A DNA stretch of 64,000 nt from Sympetrum striolatum. Its lineage: Eukaryota > Arthropoda > Insecta > Odonata > Libellulidae. Below are positions 45,490 through 60,196 of this stretch, one piece after another; positions within the stretch are counted from its first letter, which is position 1; each line of letters opens with the position of its first letter. The stretch lies in the NCBI GenBank assembly GCA_947579665.1, contig OX388346.1, forward strand, positions 90,832,615-90,896,614, written 5' to 3'. The position numbers and the translations under genes were made by a program. The notes under the pieces were generated by a model. That model made no database searches and was not told where the DNA came from. It saw nothing but the letters and a program-made list of their open reading frames with translations.

Positions 45490-48400
45490 AAACAAATGAA
45501 GAACCTTTTAGAGACAAACGCTGAACGAATTTAATGGAAATGAGAAAATTGTAGCACACTCATTTACCTATGATCAGTTCATAAACTCATTTTCAGGTTG
45601 AAGAGGAACAAATTCTCAGTAACACATTTTGCACACATCAAATGACGCGTACCTGGTTTCTTGGATTTTTTAACGGATAAAACGTGCGTCCGTTATATTA
45701 GACCCACAGGAAAGATTGGAAATAATACGGAAAATGTGTCACGTATGGATATAAGCGCCTTGCTAACTTCTATAAAATAAATTCATACAAATCGTATTAA
45801 CCGAAGTTAAAAATATTTCCTTTCAATAATTTTATATAATATCCTGAATGAATACCGTTTCTGCGGCGAAGTTATTCCTCCCGCTGGAATGTTCCCTCTT
45901 GAGGCAATATCATTTCAATTCTAAATGAGAAACTACATTACGACGCGAATGCTTTGTCAGCCACTTCCCTCCTTATGCGGTATCTCAATGAGCAGTATTC
46001 CTAGAAGCTTTCGCTTCAGCCAAGATGGAAATCTGGGTACATGGAGGAATACGTGAATATATATAGCATCGATCCGAGATTATATTTAGCCATTCCGCCC
46101 ACACGCATATTCCCATCACACCTGCGCGCTGACGGGTCGTCAACCCAACTGACAATATAATTTGTAAATATGAGGGAGAAAGGTAAATATATGCGTGTTA
46201 TTTTTAAAATACGTTCTATTTGGGTAAAACCTATCTGGAATAAATACGGTTGTGACGAAATTCGAACTTGGATGGATGTAATAAAGGATATGAATAATGA
46301 TGAATTTTGGAATTTATTCGATAAATAGGTTTCTTATAGGATAGGATAATGAAATGGCACGATGCATGGTAGTCACTTCTTTCTTTGCACATATATCAAA
46401 ACGATAAAACAAAATTAATATTTCGGTTCAATATATATTTCCACACTTCCTGTTTTGGCATTATTGGTGCTATGATATCAATTGTTGAATCTATCATCCT
46501 AAAGCTAAACCTTGCCGATTTATTACATTCTGTCATATATAATTATATTTTGTGTGGCTTAAAATCTACTTTTATCCTTTCCTGAATGTTAAGTAAACAA
46601 TTCCTCCTTGGTTATCATATTACTTTGTATCGCAACTCTTTCCCTTCCAATGAAAGTGCAATACCAACATAGACATAGAGTTTAGCCTTCCTTCAACTTC
46701 GTCTCATTTCCAACTTTTCATCCACATTTCCCACAAGTAAGTTTTACTTTCTGATGATCAAGTTATTGCGTTTTACAAGACAGCAGGCAGCAGGCAGCAA
46801 CATAAGAACAATTATCAAGTGCACAATATGTGAAAACATTTGGAGAAGAAAATTTCATTTTATCACTCCTAAAAAATAGCCTAATAGCTAACAATCGCAC
46901 ATTTTCACTTATTAAAATAGGAATAAGGACTAAGATATTCATTATAAATATAAAATAAATATAAAGCGCCATTACTTTCTTTGATATAAGCAAATCGATA
47001 TAAATAAATGAAATAATATTCCTTAAAAATATTCATAGTATAAACTACTAAAGGCACACTAATAATGTAATTTCACACTTAGTTAGATATTACCTACAAC
47101 TTACTTACTACCTAAGATAAACCTACACATTACCATTGTTTTAATATCATTGACGAACGGTTAGATGGATGAAGAGAATTTTCAGTCTCAACCTCGTCTT
47201 AATAAATAAAGACTTTATACACATATCGTATTTTTTCAATGACTTTTAGCAAACTAATTACCGATTCACATTTTATCTGCTTCATTCTTTCCCTCGAATT
47301 TAATTATCATTAACACTCGCATCATGGCAGAAACCACTTAGTCCAAGAAAATCATTACTATGAAACATGGGTATTAAACTTCTCTGAAAATCATAATAAA
47401 ACGCCATTATTTTTTACATAACTTTAATCATCCAACGAATTTTGTCCTTTACCTTCCCTTCTCCGCACCTTCACACATCAACAAGCTAACACTTTATTCA
47501 TCCAGACAGTAACCGAGGTCACGAGAGAAAATAAATGGATTTCCTTTTCCGAAAACTGCCAATCGGAAGGAAATGGAGTGAGAGGACCCTATTGTGGGAT
47601 GATGCGAGCTGCAGGCCTTCGGATAATCTTTCCGACGAAGAGTAACACGGCAGCGCATGGGTCCGCTGGACGCAAGGAAGAGCATTTTAAAGGAGTGACA
47701 AAGGGGTGCGACGTTGATGGGGGATGAAAACGTCAATCTCCAGAGTGGTCCGCAAGAAAAGTGGAGAGCCTAATTCAATTAAGAGGACCCGGAGGTGGTC
47801 TAGTTATTCCCCCACTTACTCAATGGTGAGCAACCTGGCGAGGACAATGGTGTGGAAGGGGATGGAAATGGTTTGACACGAGGGAATGAAAGAAGCCACA
47901 CTGGAAAAAAGAGCACTGGAAACAATAAAGAAGTTCACGAATACGATGGGAAAGAGAGTGGAGACATAGGCAGCACTTAAAGCTAGTGGTCATTCCGTAC
48001 GAGTGATACAAGTTGACAATCACTATTTTTTAATAAGCGAATACTTATAAAAATAAAAAGGAAGGTAAAATATTGCCATTATAACTAAACTGATGTTGGG
48101 TTGTACTCCTTGCAACAGTCTTACAGCTTGCGAGCTATTTACACAATGCATGCATACTAATTTCTTGAAATTAAATCATAATTATAAACTTATCAACATA
48201 AGAAATGAATACCTAACACATAAGTTATTTTTGGATGATAATTCCTGAATTGTAATCTGATTATTCTAATTTTTTTTCGTGGTTCATGACAGACCTTCTA
48301 CTATAGCACCGTGAATACCATACCATAAATACTGTGCAACAAATTGGGTGAGGCATTTTCCAATCAGAAATATATGTTTATCATTCTAATATTCTACCGT

Positions 48401-50985
48401 AGAAACAGTTAGCACAGCGATACGTAAAAGTCCACAGGGAAAAATATCGTATCGTAATATTAAGATATTCTAGATAAGAGATGATACATTCTTCTATGTA
48501 TGGAACGCAAATCCGTGCAGTTTATTTTTCGTTGTTTACAGTCAATTAGCCTCAAATACTTTATCGAGATAAATCCAATAACACAAAGATAAATAAGCAC
48601 TTCAAGGCAAGATCGTTTGCAAATTCTGAAAAATAAATAACAGATTAACAAATAATACAATGGTAAACAAGCATTAACATTTTAAGATAGCTAAATGCTT
48701 GGAAATGTAACGAGAAATTTTGGAAAGCAATATGTAAACTGAGTCACCCATATACTAAAACAATGGGACCGAAAACATGAACAAGGAATACATCTTCAGG
48801 ATAAGCTATGTAGTACTACTTTCTGCATAGAATGACAAAATAATAATCAGTTAATGACGGAAATGTTTCAAGCACAATAAAAGTATTTCTTCCGTAAAAA
48901 TCGTGGTAATTGTCAATATCAATGGAAATTTGTCGTAATTAGAGAAAGCACCACAGTAAGTATGTAATTCATCGTCTTAGTATACAAAAAAATACTTTGC
49001 ACAGTAAAACATAATATCTGATGCTAATGGTAAATAGGAATACTCGAATAGCTGAAGAAACACCACAGATAATTTGGCAGATTCACAATGTTTTATTTGG
49101 CAGAGAGAAGCGACGGACGTATTTCATAATTTATGAAAGCGTATACGTGAGCACGAGGATAGCACGAGAGGTATATTAAAACCAAAAATATTGAAAACAC
49201 GAGCGAATGAACGCACAATACTATTTGGAGACGAAATGTATGCGCGAGAGAATATCGTAAAAGCCTCATTGGAACTGGCGCAGAGCCTAACAATAGTAAA
49301 TAAAGATACTAAATGACGATTCAAACGTTAAAAATAAATGGGTTTTCGATTTTGACAGAATTCCACTTGGAAGTCATAATCGTGCTAAAAAGGAGAAGCG
49401 AGAGATAACGGCTAAGAGTGTATTTAAAGAAAAGCGAAGCAAATTTTGGAACCAAGTCACGGCAGAGGGACGCAAACAGGAAAACTAAATCACGAGGATA
49501 TGCGATAGTATGGCGGATGGAAGAAATAGATTTGCGAGATCGATAATTAGAAGCTAAATTGAATCGCAAGGGAGGAAACGGGTTTAAAGGAAGGAACGCA
49601 TTGGCCAAACTGCACTTTAGCCTCACTTAATATTCACAGAAGGGTTTTTAGGAGATAAGGGTAACAGAAAAACAACAGCCATAAAACGTCTTTCACAAAC
49701 ATAACGTTCACTACGTGGAACCTTTTAACATTATTCATTGTGAATAAATACACCAAAATATTTTGGTTTGGAAAATTTGAAGAGATTACAAAGCTTTTAA
49801 AGTATATTATCATATAAAATACAATTCTTGAGAATAATTAGAAATAGGTATATTTATAAATACGAACGCAATTAGTCAAACTTGAGTAATATGGCTGGTA
49901 CCTTTCACAAAATCTCCTCAGCATTATCATAGCATAACAACATACTTATGAGGTGTTATAGGAAGCAAGGCCGATTTTCGGAGGAAAAGTGTGGAATCTT
50001 TGAAGTTACCGTTCGATTGGAGAAGAAGTTGCGAAGTGGGTAATACGTAATAATGTACAGAGTTCGTCGTATATCCCTGTAGGAGAGCATCTCAAAAGAA
50101 AGAGCATTCAAACCTGATTTTTGTAAAGTAACCATGTCACTAACTAATGTCACTCCCTCGATCCGTTTATAGAATGTGATACAAAGATACCGATTATAAA
50201 TAAGACCCAAGTAATAAATATTTAAGAAATAATATAATCCGAGAAGAAATACTTACAATCGACACAAGAAAAAATGCCCGAAGAACTGCATAGAACTGCA
50301 CAGAAAACAGATAAATATATCAAAATTGCAAAAATATATTGTTTTGGGGAAGAAGGAAAAATGATATGCATCACTGTTTTCTTTACTTAAGCCATTAAGA
50401 TATTTCAAGAAATAAAAACATCATATAAATCTTAATATTTCAAATCAATTTACTTACAGTAGATTGCTCACATTTCAAAAATAGTAAAATTCTCGTGTAT
50501 ATTGGACTACTTCAAGGAGTATCTTATCCTTAAACTTTTGCTATTCAAGTGCAAGAGTCTATCTATATTCTGAGCGTGTGTTTCCCGCTCCTCGAAGCGT
50601 AGACCTCAGAATGCCTTCTTGACATTCTAAACACCAATTTTTCCCCCATCTCCGGCTAGGCGAAAAAACCCTTCTGGCTCCCACTTTCAAAATAAAACTG
50701 AACTAAAATTATTTTCGAGACGGGCCTCCTTTCTCTTTCATGAACTCTTACGAGAATGTTAAGCAAAATTATATTGACAACAACCCTTTTATCTCAAAGC
50801 ACTATGTACATTTTGCAACTTTTCTCCGTACATATTTTTGCAATCGCTGGAACACTTGCTGCCCCATGAGACTGCAGGGAATTGAAGGCAAATTATAATC
50901 CAAAGGAGACCTGGAAAAGGAAGAAGAATAATTCAAAATGGTGGAAATTAAGTTTGCTCAAAAAGCATCCCATTTACAGGAGTGA
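45490..50985. other. Long intergenic stretch without recognised features
   Basis: No gene, tRNA or clear mobile element recognised. A CAGCAGGCAGCAGGCAG microrepeat lies near 46782-46798. A GC-richer region at about 47490-47980 and a region of minus-strand frames at 49.1-49.6 kb (49093-49626) carry no known motifs. The rest is AT-rich. Confidence 0.4.
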
Positions 50986-50991
50986 GAGTGA

Positions 50992-51095
50992 CGTGGTTCG
51001 GTATCAGTGGTTAGAATACCTGCCCGGAAAGTGGGAGACCTGGGTTCGAGTTCCAGCCAAATCACTATTTTTCAATTCTGCACAAACCAAGAATA
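50992..51095 (+). repeat. tRNA-derived SINE head
   Basis: GTGGTTCGGTATCAGTGGTT (A-box/D-arm region) is followed by AATACCTGCCCGG, GTGGGAGACC and CTGGGTTCGAGTTCCAG (T-arm with B-box-like GGTTCGAGTTC), then TCACTATTTTTC. The order and wording most resemble a tRNA-Asp/Gly-type promoter. The anticodon stem is imperfect and a T-rich body follows in place of a CCA-less end, so it is read as a SINE, not a tRNA gene. Confidence 0.75.
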
Positions 51096-54071
51096 ATTCA
51101 GCTAAGTATAAGAAGCATAATAAATTTGTTCATTTAAAAACATCCATGTCCATAGCAAACTACCCGCTATAAACATTGGTGTAATTCAATTCGTTAATAA
51201 ACACCTAATTTTAACATAAAGATTTGAGATATATTCCTGCTGAAAAGGGATGTTTGATTTAAGTGGATAACCATTGAAATATTCGTAAGTAATCTTGCCT
51301 CAGATAGTCCGTACGTTTTCTTTATTTATTGAAACTCGTAACTGAACTGAGGCCAGTTAAAGTAGTACAACTAAACTAGACTTGTACTTAATGATATATT
51401 TCATTGCCTATTATAGCAATATTTCGGTTAAAGAATATATTTCGTTCCGGAGTCACGCTAATTCGCCGAAAATCTTGTAGACCAAATTTTTATTTCTCAT
51501 AATATTCCCAATCTTCTGATAACCAAACCACTTCCAAAAAAGATATACGTTTTATCACTAATTTAAGGAAAGAATGGGAAGTAATCATTTTGCTTTGGTC
51601 GTCTTTTATATTTCCGAGAAAGCATGCAGGGGCTGTTAATCTGCAAGATGTTCGTTGGAATAATCTGTATTATGTATCCTACTGCATTTGTGGGGAGCCT
51701 TTCAAGTGTGTACCTTCGGTTGCACATAAAACTAAATAACTAGCATTTAAGTACGTTGCTAGCATGTTGTACGAATTTTAATAATTCACATTGAAATATA
51801 ATACAGCTAAATGCAATTCATCTTTTATGAAACCTAAGAAGGATGGTTTTACTTTATGTTTACTAATTAAAATAACCAAGAATTAGAAATAATTTTTTTA
51901 ATTCGTAAAGTGTTTCTGGTAGCGAGCTCCTCGTCTCTGGCGTATCACAAAAAATCAATTTGCTAAAAGTTCTTCTGCATTATTACTCGCTGGCCTTTCC
52001 ATCTACTAATTAATTAACCACAGAACCTATTAGCAAATATTAATAGAGCCAGAAACCCACATCAAACTGCTGAAGGAGCCGCGATTACTCTCCAACTGCT
52101 CTTAAATCCCCTTCCAGGATTTTTAATCTCCGAGAGGCCATGTAACGATATAAGATTATCATGAGATAAAGGATAACTTAGAAGTTCTCAAAGCCGTTCT
52201 CAGAAATTTTGTAGTCACGAAGGGCGGCACTGTTCTCAGGTTTCCCGTGACTTCAATAGGGCGCTCTTCCAGCGTGACATCCTTCTGCAACATGCTAATT
52301 GCATCCCCTCAACAGCCAACGACAAGGGGAGGAAGTGCGAAGAAATGGCTCGGGATTGCGTCCTTGACCTTCTTAATACGAAACCCATTTCCTAACGAAG
52401 AATGTTTAGAGAGAAACTCCAAGATTGGAACGTCAGCGCTGAGCGAAGGAGATCAATGGGAAGTCGGATGGAAAGGCGGATGCGTCGACGAAACAGGAAA
52501 GCGGAGACACGGCACAGAAATAGGACGGAAAAGCGAGAATGGGAAACGAAGGGGAAAAAATATGTTGAAATTATAGCTGAGGAACATGAGTGAAAGAGAT
52601 TTGACAACATGCGAACAAGATGCTTCATTCTCGTGCGGCTAATAACGAAATCATATCCTCAACCATTCCTTAAATGTGGGGCATACCTTTATTAACTCTT
52701 TCTGCTATAAATTACTCAATGCAAATGATAATTCCGCAGTTCTTTTTGTGAGCACACCGCTGGGATTCCCGAAACTCATTCATTAAGGGAGATTAAATCA
52801 TTGCCACCGGATATTTACTCATCTTTCATTAGGTTTTATAGCGAGAATTTTGCTTGAATTCATACGAGACTAGCTTGATACGAGTAGCTTACATTAAAAC
52901 CGGATTTGAATGAATTTAAATGTAAGCCTTCCTTTAAACATGACAAAGTTCCATATAAATAGACAGTTACGTTATGTTTCACCAATAGTTCAATATCCTC
53001 TTAAACTAATTGTAATAATTTGATTTCCATTAAAATCACTGTTTCATTAGAGTATTTGAATAGATAATACATAGACAGAGAACAGAGATGTATTAAAAAG
53101 TAACTAAAATTTAAGGCATCTTACTTATTACTCGTACAAGAATATCAACGGCATTTCATCGATGAAATCAAATATATCATAGCACCAAGATAAATTCAAT
53201 TGAACCATCAAAAATTCAACAGTATCCACTGAATTCGAATACATGGATATTTTCTAGAGTACTTTTATCCACTATGGGTTACGAATTAAATTCATCTGGT
53301 TCGCGATTAATTTTTAAATGGCTTCCAAGCTTCAATAGGCATTCAATGATTTAATGACCATGAAACAGTTTCCTGAATATCATATCCAAATATGTCTATC
53401 AACATGCAACACTTATATAAATGTTGAGTAACTCCTCTTCTGTGAAGTTTATGATAACTCATTAGAATATTTTAAACCTAAATAGGAGGAATAAACGTCG
53501 ATCGCAAAGAAATAAAATTGTTGTCACGAAGAAGCATTTCGAATGAGTATTTTAAGAAAAAATAATTATATAAGAAAAATGGGCATCGGTATACATAATA
53601 AATTGAGAATAGAAAATACACTTTCTCCACGGCAATCCTGTACGTTTGATATAGATAAGTAGGATTTACGCAATGTATTCAAATTAAGTTGCGACTGTAA
53701 GCGTTGCCAGAAAGTGAAATTAACATCTATTTTTTTATGAAGAGAATACATTCGAGAGAGTGAAGGTATTCTTCTAATAGAAAACTGGAACTTTTCCAAA
53801 AATTGGAACAAGTGAAGGCTGTGATAAAAAATAAAAGGACCAATTATCTAACGAATAAACTCTGGGAATAATGGGGTATTTGTAACGAGAGAAGGAATAA
53901 AAAACCTTCAATAATTTTCTCTTCAAAAAGCAAAAGTTGCGAATAATTATAATAGGTACCCATACGTCATTTCGAGAGTACACTAACGAGGAGAATACCT
54001 GAAACGGGATCAGGAAAGGGATACACAGAGATAAAAACGGAATGCGAATATTTCAGAAATAAATAAGAAAA
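51096..54071. other. Intergenic DNA
   Basis: No gene recognised. The frames at 52247-52593 (plus) and 52392-52628 (minus) overlap in a purine-rich, GC-richer stretch and have no known motif. Confidence 0.4.
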
Positions 54072-54160
54072 GCCGTTCGGAAAGTGGGAGACCTGGGTTC
54101 GAGTCCCAGCAGAGTCACTATTTTTCACTTCTTGTGCAACCTTGGTTTAAATCGCGCGCT
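54072..54160 (+). repeat. tRNA-derived SINE, 5'-truncated
   Basis: Shares GGAAAGTGGGAGACCTGGGT and TTCGAGTCCCAGC with the copy at 51.0 kb, then TCACTATTTTTCACTTCTTG. The A-box half is absent. The B box here is perfect (GGTTCGAGTCC). Confidence 0.75.
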
Positions 54161-54254
54161 TCCCCGTGCTAAGTAAAACTTCATTTCCATCATCATTTTA
54201 AAATATACATGTTACGGAAAAAAGACTCAAAATATAATTTTTAAAGCGTATTAC

Positions 54255-54400
54255 GCTCAAGGAGAAGAGTGAGATTTGGCATATAGTTATTGTTTAGTTA
54301 TAAAGTTTATATAGAGAAAAATAGACGAAAGCTAATATATTTTCCAGAGGTTCCTTGGTTCGACTCTGGACGACTCCAATCGTCTGTCATGCAAGTAAAG
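54255..54400 (+). repeat. Solo, diverged monomer of the T-arm/B-box repeat
   Basis: AGATTTGGCATATAGTTATTG, then TTTTCCAGAGGTTCCTTGGTTCGACTCTGG, parallels the slot 5 monomer of the large arrays (AAATTTGGCATATAGATTGAG, then the TCCTTGGTTCGAGTCC box), with the box a similar distance after the GGCATATAG string. No unit head or tail is present. It lies about 0.2 kb downstream of a SINE copy. Confidence 0.5.
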
Positions 54401-54499
54401 TTCATTTTGGTCGATTGCAGACATTTTTTGTTTTCTAGAATTACATCAGAAATAATGGTCACAAGAATTCGAGATGAACACCGAAAGAAAGGAAATTGA

Positions 54500-57400
54500 A
54501 TTAAGATTCTTATTTCGGTCGTGGAATATCGTATTCAAGTCGAAATTTCGAGACTTTGGACAAAAAAGACGAAATATTCGAGTGATTTTGTGGGCGTAAA
54601 CAATTCCATAACGACAAAGGTGATTGTTGAACTCTCGTACGGTTATAAATGAGAAAGATATTAAGAAATGTATTGGGAAGAAGAGCCGACATTTTATGGC
54701 AATTTTTAATTTTTAGAAAATTTTAGCTGGGTTTCAAAAATCTTTGAAACCTGTCATCAAACCATCCGAGTCTTATTTACTGCTGTGAGTCTTCAAATTT
54801 AAACGTTATTATAATTAGAAAAATATCCATTTAGGACTACACAGGAGAAAACAGTTTAAGCAGCGCCACTGAAGTGAAACGCTGTCTCTTAGATACGTAG
54901 ATGGGAATGAAAAATTATTTTTAAAACCCGTAGATAGGCACAATTATCTCGACACTTTACCAGATGTTTAGCGTTTCAAAGTGTAAAAGACAAAAAAATA
55001 CTCTCCAACGTTTCACTAAATTACCTGAACTAAAATCAAATCGTGACCTTTTCACGGAATATACTGGGAAAACCAACTACAAAGCAATAAACCAGAAACA
55101 TCTCAGTTTCATGAAATATAGATCAAATCATACTTATACTCCATTGACGTTAAATATTTTTGAAGAAGCAATATCTTGTTGAAAAATTATCAAGCATCGA
55201 GATTTAGCAAATCCGCCTCTTCAATCTAACAGGAAAAGTTAGTCTCTAAAGTTAGTTTGAACATTGGAAACGAAAATACATCCAGGTCAGTTACATTTTA
55301 AATGTACATCCGCAAGAAGGTTATACTCGTAGAAATAATATCGAGAATAGCGAGTAAAACTCATTTCAGCAAACTGCTCACCTGCACTTAACGAGCGGCA
55401 CAATCGACAGAAATAACGCCCCCGTGAACATTTTAAAACTTCCGCTATAGAAGTAGGAAGGAAGTACTCCTGAGATTTTTCCAGAATTTTTATGGGACCA
55501 TAAAAAAAGATTATCTGGGGAGGAAACAGCTGCTTGTTACGAATAGGCTGATAACGAAGAAGATGGAGAGGAAAGAATCAGCTATTTTTTTTCTTCGAAG
55601 GCAGCGGTCGTCAACGTTTCGTTCCCTACCTCCCAATGTTCTGATTCTGTTAATATATGATTTCCTAACCGTTTTAATAACTTAATTTGACACTAATGGA
55701 AATATTTATATGACATAAATACATCGGTGATGTTCCTGCTACCATACTCTGATGAATGGACTGTTTTCATTTGTCATGTGGAACAGGGTAGAGAAAAATG
55801 TATCTTTCGTTTTATTTTGTCCCAGTCTCTTATCATGGCTGTGATTAAATGAAAGCTACTGAGGTATGAGTTAATAATCGCACTAATCAAGGTCTCACGT
55901 TTACGGAATGCCAAGAAAATTGTTACTCATAGAGTCATTGTGCTATTCTTGCATGGACATGTTCCGCTTATAGCATTCTGGCTCAGTGAGGAAAGCAATG
56001 GCAAATTACCTCACTCCTCATCCAGCCCAGTGAACCTCATTCCTCTCTTCAAGCTCTTAGTAGATTACGCCGGAGGTACCAACCGGCCTTCGGGCTGAAT
56101 ACTTTACAGATAGACACCGGTGATCTAGCTTTCGGTAAGTTCATGTGCTTTAACAGTCCTTATTCAATGCCATTTCCTTCGCTTCCTTGTAGAGTACCCA
56201 ACGCTTTATTCACCTAACAGCTTGTCTTCCCCTCAGTTCTTTCCCTTCTACGCTCAATCATTTTCTTTTGCCCCTTCTCATCTCAATATTTGACCCATTC
56301 ATTTTCTCTTTCGATTATTAATCAAGTTTTAAGACAAATGTTTATAATGATTGAGCTTACTGATAACATTAATATACATAATGGAATTATTGCCAAATGT
56401 GCCATAATCATTTTTTATCAACGAAATACCATTCACCTAGAAATTTCAAATCGCCCAACAGTGAGCTGTATAAGTCATGATGCCGAACACAAAATATAAG
56501 GGCTGAAATTTATAGGTGTAGCCTAAATAATACGATAAAAACATTAGGCTGTAACCAATCAATAATTTGAATGGAAACTGGAATGTTCATCGACAGTCAC
56601 AAACACTGGAATGTCCCCCGGAATCATATCGGACTGACACTATGTATGAACACAAGAAGTATGTTATTCAGAGTCACATGCAGAACTTCGAAATTCGGCG
56701 AATTCTTCTCTGGGAATAGTTCGGTCGAGAGAGTGGGCGAGGAAGGCGTCGCGAAGCCCTAAAAATACTCGTCGTAAGTAGGACTAGCGATGAGGTAAAA
56801 GCAGCACTTCTCGACCACAACGGAAAAACTTAAGGACACGAAACAAAAACTTAAGAATACGTGTTTGTCTTCGCGCTAAAGATTGATTGCAGAGTACCAC
56901 TCTCCGGTAGCAATTCTTTTGAAGTTTAATTGGCGAGGGAATCTGAGGGTTTACAGCGCAACGTTAAGAGGGGGGCATTGTCGAAATAAAGGCTGCCTCT
57001 CACTTCAGCGAAAATAGGCCATAACAATTGTTATGAGTACCGAGGACTTAATTTGCGGATCGCTGAAGAGCAACAAACGTCCTCCCATGAGCTGCCAAAA
57101 GGGAGTTGGCAATGATCTTCCGCCGTTTTGAACAGCATGAAATCGAGGAGATAAATAAGGGGCAATTACGAATACAAATGCTGTGCCTCAAATACAAAAA
57201 TCAAAATGAATTTACAAGCTAATTTGCTCCGAAAAATATTCAAAAACAGGAATATTGATTCGAACACTCCAAAATATCGCGTAAATAGAGAATCCAAGTT
57301 TTACCTTAAACTCCTCTCTACAGGGAGATCTAATCTAAACTTCAGAATCCGCTATCTTAAGGCGAGTAAGGGTAGTAATTACAACGGCAACGACAAATGA

Positions 57401-58073
57401 AACAGTACTATACATTTTCTACAGGAAACAGAAAACGCGCAGTATCTTTTTCATTTGCTTTGGAGATGGGCTTCAAGTCATCAAAGCCACGTTTGTCGAA
57501 AGCTTGACCCTCCGTCAGTCGCACTGTTGTAATCTGTGCAACACAGACGGTTTTTCGGGTCCCGTTTCTACCTGGGTGGTCCCTTGAACCTCATGCCCGG
57601 GTCTATTCCTTTATCGAACTTACCATTAACTTCTAAAGTCGGCAAATGGTTCTTTGTAGTCTTAATCCGACTGCGAAAGCAAGTAAATCTGTGAAGTGAC
57701 GACTGTTGTAACACATACAAGACGCGACCGCTTGGGTAAGTTTTTCGCTGGTGAACTCTATTTTTGATTATTATAACGTTTACATGGAGTTTTTCACTTA
57801 TTCCATCTTAAACTTTATTAGACGCATTTCAATTTTGGAACTAACGGACATCTAGCTTTTTAGGTACTCTCTGAACGCAAGTAAATAAATAAAGGTAGAT
57901 AATAACATTTTTACTAAAAGTTGTTTACTTCTTAAATTATTCCTCTTAAATTATATTATTACATAAAGTTTAGCTCTCAGAAACAATAATTAGTTCAATT
58001 AATTTTACAATTTTGACCGAAAAAAAATCTGTTGTATGGAATACAACGCGCGACTGCTCGTGTTAAGAAAATA
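54500..58073. other. Intergenic DNA
   Basis: No gene recognised. At about 55985-56105 GGAAAGCAATGGCAAATTAC and CCGGCCTTCGGGCTGAATAC look like pieces of an unidentified repeat. 57460-57700 is GC-richer and includes CCTTGAACCTCATGCCCGGG, also without assignment. Confidence 0.4.
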
Positions 58074-58081
58074 GGCGCGAC
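58074..58081. repeat. Target-site duplication, left (GGCGCGAC)
   Basis: GGCGCGAC precedes the element and recurs exactly at 60781-60788. Confidence 0.9.
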
Positions 58082-59681
58082 CACGAACTTAGAAAGTATA
58101 GGACTGGAAACTGCTGAAATTTTTTAGTTCCCTTAATGTCCGCAGCCCCGAGATGGCAGCACTGAAGTTCGCCCTTCGAAACCATAATCTTATGTGGAGT
58201 AAACGGTGAAAAAGCACGACTATGATACAAATGTAATAAAGAGTAATATTTACCAAAGATGGAATTAAGAGTAATTGTTTTATACATCAATAGGTACTTT
58301 TAAATTGAATACAAAACATTTGAATAAGACGGACTAATTAGCAAATCCGAAGAATAGGTGCTTGCCTTATATGCAAAACACAGGTAACTTTGTCGACGTA
58401 AAAACATTCTTCGTAAATCACTGAAATGCGATGAACCGTGCCGTAGAATGGGGTGACTTTGGCCGTTTTTTAGATTTTTTTTATATTTCTGTATTCAATT
58501 ACATCCTCTATGCTCAGAAAATTTAAATTACGTGAAGATAATTCTTATTCATCCAAATAGTATCTAAACATTTTTCTTAAGCAACGGAATTTGTTTAAAA
58601 AATAAAGAATAGAGGCCTTAGGCACCCCAACCGAAGGGGTGACTTAATGTCACTAAAACTAAATATGTTTCCTAAATATCGCCTATAAAATTAACTATAT
58701 GAGTAATATTACAACCATTAATATATTTTTAAATTTTTAAATTATTATTATATTTAATCTTTGTTTAATAGGTACTGAGATAAGAAGTTATTGACTCATA
58801 ATAAGGTTTTTCCACTTTATTTATACATTTTCAAAAGAAAATTAAAATCTTTAAATTTCTTATTTTTTTCCTCCAAAAACAAAAAGAATGAAAAATTCTT
58901 GTAGAAAACTTCTACTCACTGTCATTCGAACCCTTTCAAATTTTTTTCAGGCCTTAGAATCAGTGTTTTGTTTCTACTAATGAATCTCCGAACCTAAACA
59001 ATTTCTGGAATTTCTGAAAAGTCAAAGCACTGAACGCTTACTTTTTAATGTTCAAATACGTTTGTACTAAAATTTGGATATCACGAATACTCATAAAAAA
59101 ATTAACAGCACTTCCACTAATTTAATCTCTTTTTCACGAAGAAGCACTGTTTGGCCTCCAATTGTCTTCAAATGTTTCCCATCTTGCTGAGTGTTACTGA
59201 GAGAAGTTAACAATCTGAGGTTTCGTAGACTTGTCTCGAGAATGCACGATTTTCAATTTAGTTCCCAATGACAATTAAACTGTCAATGTTGCAAGGAGCA
59301 AGACGGATTTGCTGACGATATGTCAAGACAATCTAAATTCTAAAGGGCAGGAAAAAATAGCTACTTTGTGAAATTTTAGATAATGTTCTACAAATTTATA
59401 CAATTTGTGGAGCAGTGCACGCGTAGCCGAAGTCACCCTTTTTTACGGTAACGTTGATGTAAGTTGGAAAGTGCGACCACGTTGCGTGAGTTGGAGATCT
59501 TCATTGTCGTTACTGCGCTTGAAGACTTTTTATATATTTTAAGATATCCTTAAGGTATCCTTAATCTTAAAAATGCCTGGTCATCGTTGTACTGCACCAG
59601 ATGAAGAAACACAGCAAGTGTGCTGTTTGCCAGGCAGCATGAATTCATCCGGGGGCATTCTCTTGCCATCCAGTAGCAAAG

Positions 59682-59960
59682 TTGACAAATATGAAAAGTA
59701 TGGGGGGTTTGGTTCATCCTAATGTAAACCTTCATACTTTCATCCTCAAAGAGGAGGAACAATTAGTAAAGCACTGTGAGTCAAATGATGTGCTTGAGTG
59801 CATAATTACAGAGTTACTTGAGGGTGATGAAGAGATAACTTTCCCATGCACGGAAGTGAAATCATAGCATACATAATAAAATATTATGTAACTATGAGGA
59901 TTAGACAGTATGCAAATTTTATAAATTTAAAGCTAGAGCATCGAAAAGGAAAATTTCGAA
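59682..59960 (+). pseudogene. P/THAP9-type transposase fragment, frameshifted
   Basis: Carries MKSMGGLVHPNVNLHTFILK and VEH-type EQLVKHCESNDV as in copy 1. Relative to copy 1, a 7-bp loss (TTTGAGC, at about 59850) shifts the frame just before the HGSEIIAYI block, which continues in another frame to about 59960. The CxxC part upstream of 59682 is present, but a stop or frame change interrupts it. Confidence 0.8.
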
Positions 59961-60196
59961 ACTGTCTAAAACTTAATGTTTGGTCAATAAATTTACTTAA
60001 ACCACTCTATCCTTAATGTTTGTATATTGTATAACCTAACTTCACATTTCAGCCTCCCCAAGATAAAATGCAGTCCACGCCAGTCATTAAAATTTGATAC
60101 TTTTGGATTTATGTATGTTTCAGCAATATTTGACCGTTTACTCATTTTCTGGAGACTATTTCTGGGAACTTCGATTTTTTTCAGGAAATGTAAATA

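Noticed and set aside
47490..47980. GC-richer island as a coding exon
   Set aside because: No frame gives a recognisable protein and no splice-flanked frame stands out.
55985..56105. GGAAAGCAATGGCAAATTAC / CCGGCCTTCGGGCTGAATAC as a named SINE or LINE tail
   Set aside because: It looks familiar as repeat sequence, but I cannot assign it and it occurs once in the window.
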